A stretch of 64,000 nucleotides of DNA from Bartonella krasnovii (GTDB taxonomy: Bacteria; Pseudomonadota; Alphaproteobacteria; Rhizobiales; Rhizobiaceae), in the NCBI RefSeq assembly GCF_003606345.3, contig NZ_CP031844.2, positions 1,435,001-1,499,000 of the forward strand, read 5' to 3'. Shown piece after piece: positions 20,879 through 29,096 of the stretch. The translations under genes and the position numbers were made by a program. How positions within the stretch are numbered: position 1 is the stretch's first letter; the number at the start of each line of letters is the position of its first letter. The notes below the pieces were generated by a model that was not told where the DNA came from, searched no databases, and was given only the letters and a program-made list of their open reading frames with translations.

Positions 20879-21080
20879 TTGTGTTTTTGGTCGTATACGC
20901 GACGATCAAATAGGGTCTGGAAGCCCGAAAACCGAGTATAAAATTAACCCGCTTGGCGGGTGTCCCGGAATTTCCGGGGGCTCTTGTTATGTCCAAGTGC
21001 TCTTAAGCACTAAAAGCAAGAGGCTGACTCGGTTTCAGCACTTCCAGACCCCGGATACCAATGCGAGGGCGCTCGCAACC
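20879..21080 (+). ncRNA. Brt-like structured RNA upstream of the XRE regulator
   Basis: About 200 bases with a striking long-range fold. An outer stem pairs GGGTCTGGAAG and AAACCGAGT (about 20919-20941) with ACTCGGTTT and CTTCCAGACCC (about 21027-21053). Inside are CCCGC/GCGGG, CCCGGAA/TTCCGGG and a GCTCTTG / CAAGAGG hairpin with an inner AGTGCT/AGCACT stem. A further TGCGAG/CTCGCA hairpin (21062-21077) ends just before the GGAGGGG ribosome site of the regulator. Size, position and partner match the Brt RNAs described in B. henselae as genus-specific RNAs lying in tandem with small DNA-binding proteins that affect badA expression. Homology to a named Brt is inferred, not tested. Confidence 0.7.
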
Positions 21081-21094
21081 GGAGGGGAAACAAA

Positions 21095-21475
21095 GTGCGA
21101 GCTAAAAATTCACATTCTTACGACATTTCTTTAGGCCAAAAAATTCGCTTCAGAAGAAATATGATGGGATTTTCTCAAAAACAATTAGGAAGTCATTTGG
21201 GCGTAACGTTTCAACAAATCCAAAAATATGAAAAAGGTTTAAATCGTGTGAGCGCAGCACGTTTACAGGAAATTGCTGATGTACTCAAGGTTCCCGTTTC
21301 CTTCTTTTACGCTGAGAGCACAAAAAAAGAAGAGATTTCCTCACATTTTAATGATAGAATATCGAGTAAAGCAGAATATTTACTTTTGAAAAATTTCAGA
21401 GAGCTTACCCGCAAAAAACAAAGAGCAATTTTGCTGTTGATTTCTGATGAAAAAAACACCCCCTTATTTTCATGA
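21095..21475 (+). CDS. Small XRE-family HTH regulator (Brt-associated type)
   Basis: DNA-binding protein of 126 residues with an N-terminal Cro/C1-type helix-turn-helix (about residues 11-66: LGQKIRFRRNMMGFSQKQLG, GVTFQQIQKYEKGLNRVSAA, LQEIADVLKVPVSFFY). This arrangement is common in alphaproteobacterial solo XRE regulators. The C-terminal 55 residues are charged and helical. GTG start with a strong GGAGGGG ribosome site eight bases upstream. It sits directly behind the Brt-like RNA, so its expression probably depends on readthrough or structural change of that RNA. Targets cannot be read here; in B. henselae comparable proteins were reported to act on an adhesin gene. Confidence 0.88.
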   Translation: MRAKNSHSYDISLGQKIRFRRNMMGFSQKQLGSHLGVTFQQIQKYEKGLNRVSAARLQEIADVLKVPVSFFYAESTKKEEISSHFNDRISSKAEYLLLKNFRELTRKKQRAILLLISDEKNTPLFS

Positions 21476-21973
21476 ATTTACTGAGATGCCCTCAACTGTT
21501 TTCAATAACATGAAAAAACATTTTAACCGTCTTCACCCCAAAAGACGAAGATTTTTATTCGGTCGGGAAACAGCCTGAATAAAAATTTTAGTCTTTAAAG
21601 AGAGGGAAAAAATCAAATAATTGGACACTTAACAGATAAAAGACAAAAAAACTCCCAAGACGATACGTCATACCATCTTTTAAAAATTCAAAAGTATGAA
21701 GAGAAACAATTGACAGAAGAGAAAAAATTCACTTAAGTGCTCTCGCAAAGAGATGAAAACTCCGCGTAAAATATTCAATTTTTTCAATTCTGAAAAAATC
21801 AAAAAAGACAATATTATTTGCAATACAATACTTTATTTTGCTGACGATTATGATGTGCTGTGCACAACATCGGATTTATTGAAGATATAATTTATGATTT
21901 TCCTTGACCAACTCACTCTCTCCTGAGTATAGCGCGGGGAATAAACGTGGAGAGACACGAAGGAGTATAGAAA
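21476..21973. other. Intergenic region before asd, with a long hairpin
   Basis: A hairpin at 21541-21596 pairs AAAGAC with GTCTTT and, inside, ATTTTTATTC with GAATAAAAAT around a GC-rich loop. It lies 65 bases after the XRE gene and may end its transcript, though no T-run follows. The rest is AT-rich; the asd ribosome site AAGGAG is at about 21960. Confidence 0.5.
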
Positions 21974-23005
21974 ATGAGTTTTAAAGTTGCAATTGTCGGC
22001 GCAACAGGAAATGTCGGTCGTGAAATGCTTACAATTTTAGAAGAGCGTGGTTTTCCTGCACACGAAATTGTGCCTTTAGCATCACGACGCTCATTAGGAC
22101 AAGAAGTTTCTTATGGGGATAAAACTTTAAAAGTAAAAGCTCTGGATAGTTACGATTTTTCTGACACAGATTTGTGTCTTATGTCTGCGGGGGGAAGCAT
22201 TTCCAAAGAATATGCCCCTAAAATCGCGTCCGCGGGCTGTGTCGTCATCGACAATTCCTCTACATGGCGCTATGATGCCAATGTTCCGTTAATTGTCCCT
22301 GAAGTCAATGCTGAAGCGATAAGTGCCTTTTCTAAGCGGAATATTATCGCCAATCCTAATTGTTCAACAATTCAACTGGTCTTAGCTTTAAAACCTCTCC
22401 ATGATGCTGCCACCATTAAACGGGTTGTTGTCTCTACATATCAATCCGTCTCTGGAGCTGGTAAAGAGGGAATGGACGAACTTTTCGAACAATCACGCGC
22501 AGTATTTGTTGCAGATCCTATTACATCAAAAAAATTCACCAAACGCATTGCCTTTAATGTCATTCCTCATATCGATGTTTTCATGGAAGATGGTTATACA
22601 AAAGAAGAATGGAAAATGACGGCTGAAACGAAGAAAATTCTTGATCCGAAAATTAAACTCACAGCCACAGCCGTTCGTGTTCCGGTCTTTATCGGTCATG
22701 CGGAAGCTGTCCATGTTGAATTTGAAAAACCACTCAGCGTATCTGAAGCGCAAGCGCTCCTCCGTGATGCCCCTGGTTGTCAGCTTATCGATAAACACGA
22801 AGATGGTGGCTATACCACACCTTACGAAGGTACAGGAGAAGATGACACCTTTATTAGCCGTGTTCGTGAAGATATCACCGTTGAAAATGGTTTAGCTTTT
22901 TGGGTTGTTGCCGATAATTTAAGAAAAGGCGCTGCATTAAATGCCGTTCAAATTGCTGAATTGCTCATTTCTCGTAATTTGATAAAATCTAAGTCCGTCA
23001 ATTAA
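21974..23005 (+). CDS. asd: Aspartate-semialdehyde dehydrogenase
   Basis: NADPH-dependent reduction of aspartyl phosphate to aspartate semialdehyde, the branch point for diaminopimelate (cell wall), lysine, threonine and methionine. 343 residues. Seen: NADP-binding GATGNVGREML at residues 9-19, SAGGSISKEYAP, the catalytic cysteine in NPNCSTIQ (Cys130), SVSGAGKEG, and the C-terminal RVPVFIGHAEAVHVEF with the catalytic His. Strong AAGGAG ribosome site. Single gene between the XRE regulator and a convergent gene. Confidence 0.97.
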   Translation: MSFKVAIVGATGNVGREMLTILEERGFPAHEIVPLASRRSLGQEVSYGDKTLKVKALDSYDFSDTDLCLMSAGGSISKEYAPKIASAGCVVIDNSSTWRYDANVPLIVPEVNAEAISAFSKRNIIANPNCSTIQLVLALKPLHDAATIKRVVVSTYQSVSGAGKEGMDELFEQSRAVFVADPITSKKFTKRIAFNVIPHIDVFMEDGYTKEEWKMTAETKKILDPKIKLTATAVRVPVFIGHAEAVHVEFEKPLSVSEAQALLRDAPGCQLIDKHEDGGYTTPYEGTGEDDTFISRVREDITVENGLAFWVVADNLRKGAALNAVQIAELLISRNLIKSKSVN

Positions 23006-23031
23006 AAGCCCTATCCAAAAGGACGAAGAAT

Positions 23032-23065
23032 CCTAGCCGGTCTGTCAAAGGTCCGGCTTTTCTTC
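23032..23065 (+). terminator. Terminator of asd
   Basis: AGCCGG / CCGGCT stem with a 12-base loop followed by TTTTCTTC, 30 bases after the asd stop. An outer GAAGAA/TTCTTC pairing may extend it. Confidence 0.7.
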
Positions 23066-23544
23066 AAAAAATCTTCCCCTACTGAAGATTCATATCATCC
23101 CCTAAAGAACAGTCCTACGGGGGAGTGACAAATTCTACCCTAAACATCCTTGAATGCCTAAGTAGCCTTAAAATTATCCCGCACCGTTTAAAAAACGAAG
23201 ATCTCTATCTGCACTGTTCTTATACACAATCGCACTTTTTAACCAGTTTGTACCGATCACCATCCTCATGTCGCCTTACGACACAATAGTATAAGGATAA
23301 GAAGCCCCTAGCCATTCTCTTTAAAAATCCAGCTTTAATAAATTCCACCAAACATTATCTTATAAGGACAATATCTCGAGACATTGATAAATTTCACCCT
23401 GAGTATTCTTAACTCTTATCACCCTAAATTATCTCTCACCACCTTGATACCATTTTATGGGACAATAAGATCAGCAGCATGAAGCATTTTTTGCTTCATG
23501 CTGCTGATCTTTTAGCCATTCCTGTTGTGAGATTGATTTTATTC
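23066..23544. other. Convergent intergenic region with a perfect hairpin
   Basis: No gene seen. An 18-19 base perfect inverted repeat (23468-23510) lies just beyond the end of the SH3-domain gene. The T-runs on both sides are short, so it may act as a bidirectional terminator or a transcript-end stabiliser. Confidence 0.55.
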
Positions 23545-24192
23545 TTATGGAGCAGGATAGGTCACAACACGGTAACGCGTTTCATTGCGTTCAAAATTTT
23601 TGTCATTAACCTTATCAGGAAAGAAGGGATTATAAGCATTGACGTGCTTTACAGAAACTTTTTGTGCCTTTGGTGAAGGATTTAAAATTGTCCGTTCATC
23701 TCTTTTTTTAACACCTGTGGAATCAATAATCACATCGGTTCTGTACAGTTTTTGCATGTTTTTCCGTGTTTTTTGCATCATTGGAAGAGCTTTAAAATCA
23801 GAAACAATCTGTTTTACTTTTTCTTTTTTTACTTTTGGTAATTTTATCATGGAATTTGATTTTACCGGCACCTTTTTAAAAGCAATGGTAGGAACATTAG
23901 CGACATTGACATAACGAGCAGATGCCCAACCAACTTTTCCATCATAACCAAGAGAACACCAAGTTTTATTGGATAAGCAGCCATAAATTTGTACTTTTGC
24001 GCCCATTGGAACCATTGCGATCAATTTGTAAGCTGTCGCAGGACCTGTGCGTAAAGATACCTGACCTGATGCAACACGAGCAACGGTTCCAGCAATGGTC
24101 CCAGCTTGCGCGTGAGAAGCAGTCACGGCCTCCCCTGATGCTCCCAAAGCCCATAAAATCATTGCCGTTGATAAAAAATTCTTTCTTAACAT
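23545..24192 (-). CDS. Exported bacterial SH3-domain protein
   Basis: 215 residues. A signal peptide covers about residues 1-30 (MLRKNFLSTAMILWALGASG, then SHAQA), so the protein is periplasmic. One SH3b-type domain follows at about 35-100 (GQVSLRTGPATAYKLIAMVP, GAKVQIYGCLSNKTWCSLGY, GKVGWASARYV), with two Cys that could form a disulfide. The C-terminal half is basic and shows no known domain. SH3b domains often bind peptidoglycan, so a cell-wall role is likely but not shown. AGAGAGGA ribosome-site-like purines precede the ATG. Confidence 0.83.
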   Translation of the reverse strand: MLRKNFLSTAMILWALGASGEAVTASHAQAGTIAGTVARVASGQVSLRTGPATAYKLIAMVPMGAKVQIYGCLSNKTWCSLGYDGKVGWASARYVNVANVPTIAFKKVPVKSNSMIKLPKVKKEKVKQIVSDFKALPMMQKTRKNMQKLYRTDVIIDSTGVKKRDERTILNPSPKAQKVSVKHVNAYNPFFPDKVNDKNFERNETRYRVVTYPAP

Positions 24193-24652
24193 TATTTTTT
24201 TTCCTCTCTAACATGTAAAGGGCAAAATATTTGCCTTTGCAAAAATTTGCCGCATTTAAATCCAGTAATTATCAATCTTTATTTTTCCCCATCCCCACAG
24301 CCCTATGACCACAAAATCTCTCTTTGTCCCCTCCACCCCTCTCTACAAACACAGGACTTTTGATTTTGATTGTGCAGTATATCCCTCATGAATTGACTGC
24401 TAAAACATCATCTGATAACTTGGCTCTTTAGCCAATCGTCTCTTAAAGAAGTTTTTAAAGTGTCATTGGTTCCCTTAACCAATGATGATATTTCCCCCAA
24501 ACTGCGAAAAATAGAAAAAAAGAATATTCTTTTTAAAATAAAAATGATTGAATATTCTCTCAAGCTTGTATAACTTTAGGTCTTCATAAAAAAATATAGA
24601 GTATATTGAAGCTTTCCTCAAAAAATCTCTTATAAAAGAAAGTTAAAAGAAC
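24193..24652. other. Leader region of the metQNI operon with two hairpins
   Basis: Divergent promoter region. Two hairpins lie in a row: TTGGCT/AGCCAA (24419-24434) and TCATTGGTT/AACCAATGA (about 24461-24483). Neither is followed by a T-run and the sequence does not match the SAM-II riboswitch I know from this class. A regulatory leader is possible but unproven. Confidence 0.4.
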
Positions 24653-25477
24653 ATGACATTAAAGTTTTTTTCTCGTGGTCGTATTATAATTATAGGATTA
24701 TTCCTCTCTCTCTTTACACTTTTTTTATCTACTGCTTGTTCCATGGCCGCAGAAAAATCAAAAATCAAACTTGGTGTCATGGAAGGACACGAAGCCACTG
24801 TTTGGCAAGTCGCTGCGGAGCAAGCTAAAAACGCTGGTTTAGAAATTGAGCTTGTTTATTTTTCTGATTACACTTTGCCCAACGATGCTGTTAATGCAGG
24901 AGAGATTGATGCAAATGCTTTTCAACACACGCCTTATCTTAAAAACCAAATGGAACAGCGGGGGTATAAACTTTCAATTGTAGGATACACGTTTATTACC
25001 CCAATTGGTGTCTATTCCCACAAAATTAAAGATTTAAAAGATCTGAAAGATGGTGCACATGTTGGCATTCCTAATGATCCCTCCAATGGTGGAAGAGCCC
25101 TCCTCCTTCTCAATTCTTTAGGTCTTATTCAATTAAAAGACCCTCATGATATTCTTTCCTCTCCACTGGATATTATTGAAAATCCTAAAAACTTGCAAAT
25201 TCGGGAACTCGATGCCGGCATGTTAGGGCGAGCTATCGATGATTTTGATATTGCCGTTATCAATACAAATTGGGCTTTGGTTTCTGGACTAGATTTGCAA
25301 AAAGATGTTGTTGCATGGGAAAAAGCAGAAAATAATCCCTATAACAATATCATTGTTGTGCGAACCAGCGACAAAGATGAACCATGGGTCAAAAAATTAG
25401 TTGCTGCCTACAATAGCGAGCCTGTTCGTGCAAAAATCAAAGAGATCTTTGGTCCAGCAGCACAAACATCTTGGTAA
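24653..25477 (+). CDS. metQ: Methionine ABC transporter substrate-binding lipoprotein (NlpA/MetQ)
   Basis: Periplasmic lipoprotein that captures methionine. 274 residues. Signal peptide with lipobox LSTAC, so the mature protein starts at Cys29. Family stretches: KIKLGVMEG, VNAGEIDANAFQHTPYLKNQ, GYTFITPIGVYSHKIKDLKD, VGIPNDPSNGGRAL, and ELDAGMLGRAIDDFDIAVIN with the Asn-Thr-Asn ligand region. In-frame start with purine-rich ribosome site. First of three genes metQ-metN-metI; the order differs from metNIQ of enterics, which is common in this class. D- and L-methionine uptake is the family role; other hydrophobic amino acids cannot be excluded. Confidence 0.93.
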   Translation: MTLKFFSRGRIIIIGLFLSLFTLFLSTACSMAAEKSKIKLGVMEGHEATVWQVAAEQAKNAGLEIELVYFSDYTLPNDAVNAGEIDANAFQHTPYLKNQMEQRGYKLSIVGYTFITPIGVYSHKIKDLKDLKDGAHVGIPNDPSNGGRALLLLNSLGLIQLKDPHDILSSPLDIIENPKNLQIRELDAGMLGRAIDDFDIAVINTNWALVSGLDLQKDVVAWEKAENNPYNNIIVVRTSDKDEPWVKKLVAAYNSEPVRAKIKEIFGPAAQTSW

Positions 25478-25525
25478 TTGTACCTCATATTTTCGTCGTT
25501 TTGCTAAACATTCTGGTAATTTTAA

Positions 25526-26560
25526 ATGGAAAAAAACGCCCTCATTTCCTTAAAAAATGTCAGCCGATGTTTTAACAAAACGGCGGGGAATCCAGCGATT
25601 GATAACTTATCTCTTGATATTCATGCCGGTGAAATCCTTGGTATTATTGGTCGTAGTGGAGCAGGAAAATCAACACTTATTCGCTGTTTAAATGGATTAG
25701 AAAAAATTGATACAGGCTCTCTTTTTTTTGAAGGCATCAATATTTCAAATCTATCAGAGACAGAATGGGCGCCTTATCGTCAACAAATTGGAATGATTTT
25801 TCAACATTTCAATCTTCTTTCATCGCAAAAGGTGATTGATAACATTGCATTACCGCTCAAATTAACAGGAACAAACAAAAAACAGCGCAACAAACGTGCT
25901 CTTGAGCTTATTGAATTGGTAGGATTATGTGGTAAAGAATATTGTTATCCAGCAGAATTATCTGGAGGGCAAAAACAACGCGTTGGCATTGCCCGTGCGC
26001 TCGCTGCTAATCCTAAAATATTGTTATCAGATGAAGCAACCTCTGCTCTTGATCCTGAAACAACACAGTCTATTCTTGAACTTCTTGCCGATATTAACAA
26101 CCGCCTCAATCTCACAATTGTGCTTATTACCCACGAAATGGAAGTGGTACGCACAATTGCGCATCGCGTTGTTGTTCTCAATCAAGGGCGTATTGTGGAA
26201 GAAGGACGTGTAAAGGATATTTTTACATCCCCACAAGAAGAAACAACCATTGCCATGCTTAAACTTGTTACGCCACAACTTCCTGAAAAATATGCACAAA
26301 ATCTTAAACCGATCGGTCAAGAAGCTGTTATCGAAATGAATATTGCCGGTGCCATTGCCCAACAACCTTTTCTCCATCTTCTGGAAGATGAAAGCGGTTT
26401 AAGAGCACGTATTCTCCACGGAGGTATCGATACAGTTCAAGGAGAAACCATCGGGCGTCTCTTCTTATGCCTTCCTGCTCAAGATCAAGAAGCTTTTAAA
26501 AAAGCCGTTCAATGGTTAACCGAAAAGGGACGATATTGCGAGGTGTTAGGTTATGTTTAA
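25526..26560 (+). CDS. metN: Methionine ABC transporter ATP-binding protein
   Basis: Cytoplasmic ATPase of the importer. 344 residues. Walker A GRSGAGKST (residues 42-50), Q-loop in IFQHFNLL, signature LSGGQKQRVGIARAL, Walker B ILLSDEATSALD, and the switch His in VLITHEME. The last about 100 residues form the NIL domain characteristic of MetN, which binds methionine and inhibits transport when the cell is full. The stop overlaps the start of metI by eight bases. Confidence 0.95.
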   Translation: MEKNALISLKNVSRCFNKTAGNPAIDNLSLDIHAGEILGIIGRSGAGKSTLIRCLNGLEKIDTGSLFFEGINISNLSETEWAPYRQQIGMIFQHFNLLSSQKVIDNIALPLKLTGTNKKQRNKRALELIELVGLCGKEYCYPAELSGGQKQRVGIARALAANPKILLSDEATSALDPETTQSILELLADINNRLNLTIVLITHEMEVVRTIAHRVVVLNQGRIVEEGRVKDIFTSPQEETTIAMLKLVTPQLPEKYAQNLKPIGQEAVIEMNIAGAIAQQPFLHLLEDESGLRARILHGGIDTVQGETIGRLFLCLPAQDQEAFKKAVQWLTEKGRYCEVLGYV

Positions 26561-27212
26561 TGTTCTATCTCATGAACTTCCCAATGCCCTTTTTGATACA
26601 ATCTTGATGACGATGAGTGCTTCTTTGATGGCGCTTATTATAGGGCTTCCCCTAGGTCTTCTTCTTCATACAACAGCACGTGGCGGAATTTTTACTTCAT
26701 CTCTTATCAATCGCCCTTTAAGCATCATCATTGACAGTATTCGTGCCATTCCCTTTATTATTCTTGCATTTTATCTTCTTCCCGTTACCCGTATCGTTGT
26801 AGGAAGAGGTGTAGGAATGTCTTCTGTTATTTTTGTTCTCACCATTTCAGCTATTCCTTTTTATGCACGCATGGCCGAACTCTCTTTTAAAACCGTTGAA
26901 AACGGTCTCATTGAAGCGATCCGCTCTATGGGAGCAAGCCGTCTTCAAATCATCAGACATGTTCTTATTCCTGAAGCTCTCCCTAGCCTGATTACAGGTT
27001 TTACAGTCATGGTCATTTCTCTTATAGGAGCCACCTCACTTGCCGGATATCTTGGTGGAGGCGGTTTAGGAGACATGGCAATCCGCTACGGCTATCAACG
27101 CTATAATACCTTCATCATGACCATCGTCATCCTTCTTTTGATCATGCTCAATATTATAACCCAATGGACTTCTGATAAAATCGTACAAAAACTTGATAAA
27201 ACGAAGCATTAA
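26553..27212 (+). CDS. metI: Methionine ABC transporter permease
   Basis: Inner-membrane channel subunit. 219 residues with about five hydrophobic helices. The cytoplasmic EAA loop that contacts MetN is seen as EAIRSMGASRLQIIRHVLIP, and the family stretch GATSLAGYLGGGGLGDMAIR is complete. Overlaps metN, so translationally coupled. Confidence 0.95.
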   Translation: MFNVLSHELPNALFDTILMTMSASLMALIIGLPLGLLLHTTARGGIFTSSLINRPLSIIIDSIRAIPFIILAFYLLPVTRIVVGRGVGMSSVIFVLTISAIPFYARMAELSFKTVENGLIEAIRSMGASRLQIIRHVLIPEALPSLITGFTVMVISLIGATSLAGYLGGGGLGDMAIRYGYQRYNTFIMTIVILLLIMLNIITQWTSDKIVQKLDKTKH

Positions 27213-28454
27213 AAGACTGAGAATTTCACAGGCCAGCATTATCCATCCTCCTTGCCACTTCTAGAAATGCAACACCTCGCCAATGAAACATCCCTTGGCG
27301 ATCGAAAACGCTCATTTTTTTAAAAAACACTTTTTCTTTTTTCTTAAACGACCTTATCGACATAAGCCCCCATTTTGTAACCAAGTAAATAGTTTGGATG
27401 GCTTCAATATAAAAGGAGATTAAATGAGAAGAGCCCTTACAACATTCAAAACTCTCTCTCACTATAAAATGATAAATGTCCATGTTAAATGACTCTATTG
27501 ATCATGATCCAACCATAACACCCCATCAAAACAGTCAAGCAGACAGAACGATCCGCTATGACGAGTAGCGGCTAATAAAACCTTAGCCATAATTATAGCT
27601 AATCACTCTCAATGTATGATTGTTGTCTTCCAAAGTGCTTGATAAAAAACAAAAACATCTCGCCACTCTATTGCTAGTCTATCCATGATTTTATGACGTT
27701 ATTTTATTTTCTTAAATAAGGTTTACCTCTCAATCAACATCTAGATCAAATGCAGCAGCATATTTTTAACACAGATTGAGTGGGATAAAAGCTCTAAACA
27801 TTGTTCCTACTTTTATATGCCAAAGTGCAAGCAAACGCATTGCGGATCTATCAAGCGTAATTGCTAAAACGGGAAGACCCGTTAATTTTGGAAAAATATT
27901 AAAAGCGTAAAGATGCAAAACAATTTTCATCCTTACCATTATTCTTTAGTTTAGCATTAAAGCTTTCAAAAGCGTTTAAAACAATAAATAATGGAGATTA
28001 CACATTGCCCCACACTTTTCGTTTATCACGTCCTTTAATGGATCACAGCCTATTCGTAAAACACAAAGACCCTAAATGGAATAATAGCCAATCCACTGAA
28101 CTTCCATCTTTACGCTTTATAAAAAGTAAGCCAGTACCATCAGACACTTTGCAAACATCCAATATAGAGCCCCTCATCCCTTGATACTTGAGACGGTTCA
28201 AAGGCATACCTTTCTTGCACAGTTTCACTCCATACAGGCTACCCCACTTTTAAACGTGCAAATGAGCGGTTTTGATTGTTTCAACATGGAAATAAGTTTA
28301 AGATGAGAAAATCTCACGATACTCTAGAGTCGCGTATCAGGATAAATGATACGAGATTATCCTTATAAATCGATATATTCTTAATTTTATTATCGAAGAT
28401 AAGTTTTAACAAAATTATATAAAAATTTTTATCAAACAAAGCACTCAAATAATC
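27213..28454. other. Intergenic region with a copy of dispersed repeat family A
   Basis: About 1.2 kb. Bases about 27990-28380 align in pieces with 48655-49145 and in part with 34930-35310. The minus-strand frame at 28043-28228 (containing KVSDGTGLLFIKRKDG) looks protein-like and may be the remnant of a gene that was once the core of this repeat. Nothing else supported. Confidence 0.5.
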
Positions 28455-28934
28455 TTAAGGATTGGAAAGTTTTTCCCCCATCACAGCAACAATAAGCCAT
28501 TGAGCCGTAAGGGCTGGTTTTTTTAGCTGTTCCACTTCCACTGTAACCCCATAATGGAAGACTACGCGACCAGAAGGACGAATTTCTGCATCATCGAGCA
28601 CAAAACGCGCCCGTACCCGTGTTCCTGTCTTCACAGGACTCATAAAACGTATTTTATCAAAACCATAATTAATCCCCATTGTAGCCCCTTCTAACTCTGG
28701 AAGAGCCTCATAAGCAAGCGTAGACAAAAGCGATAATGTTAAAAATCCATGAGCAATCGTTCCCCCAAAAGGTGTCTTCTTAGCCCTTTCCTCATCAACG
28801 TGTATCCATTGATGATCATCTGTAGCGCATGCAAATTGATTAATCATATCCTGTGTAACAAGGCGCCACTGCGATAATCCCATTTCTTTTCCAATAAAAG
28901 TAGTGACATCTTGCACTGTGATTTTTTTCTGCAT
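28455..28934 (-). CDS. MaoC-family (R)-specific enoyl-CoA hydratase-like protein
   Basis: Single hot-dog domain of 159 residues. The catalytic hydratase-2 pattern is present: D-x4-H (Asp40, His45 in CATDDHQWIH) followed by PFGGTIAHGFLTLSLLS. MGINYGFDKIRFMSPVKTGTRVRARF forms the core strand and pocket typical of NodN/MaoC-like members. Likely reaction is hydration of 2-enoyl-CoA to the (R)-3-hydroxyacyl-CoA; the physiological substrate is not known. Alone on its strand, divergent from the SAF-domain oxidoreductase. Confidence 0.9.
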   Translation of the reverse strand: MQKKITVQDVTTFIGKEMGLSQWRLVTQDMINQFACATDDHQWIHVDEERAKKTPFGGTIAHGFLTLSLLSTLAYEALPELEGATMGINYGFDKIRFMSPVKTGTRVRARFVLDDAEIRPSGRVVFHYGVTVEVEQLKKPALTAQWLIVAVMGEKLSNP

Positions 28935-29096
28935 AACGCTATTCCTATTTTATTTATAAAAGCAACCATCCCCCTTGCTTTTATAAAACCCGTTGATTAG
29001 AGCATCAAGAATAAAAGATTAATTGTCTTAAAAACAAATACACCTTATGAATAAGGAGACTCTTTTCGTAGCATAGTTTTCAAATAGGAAAAAAGA

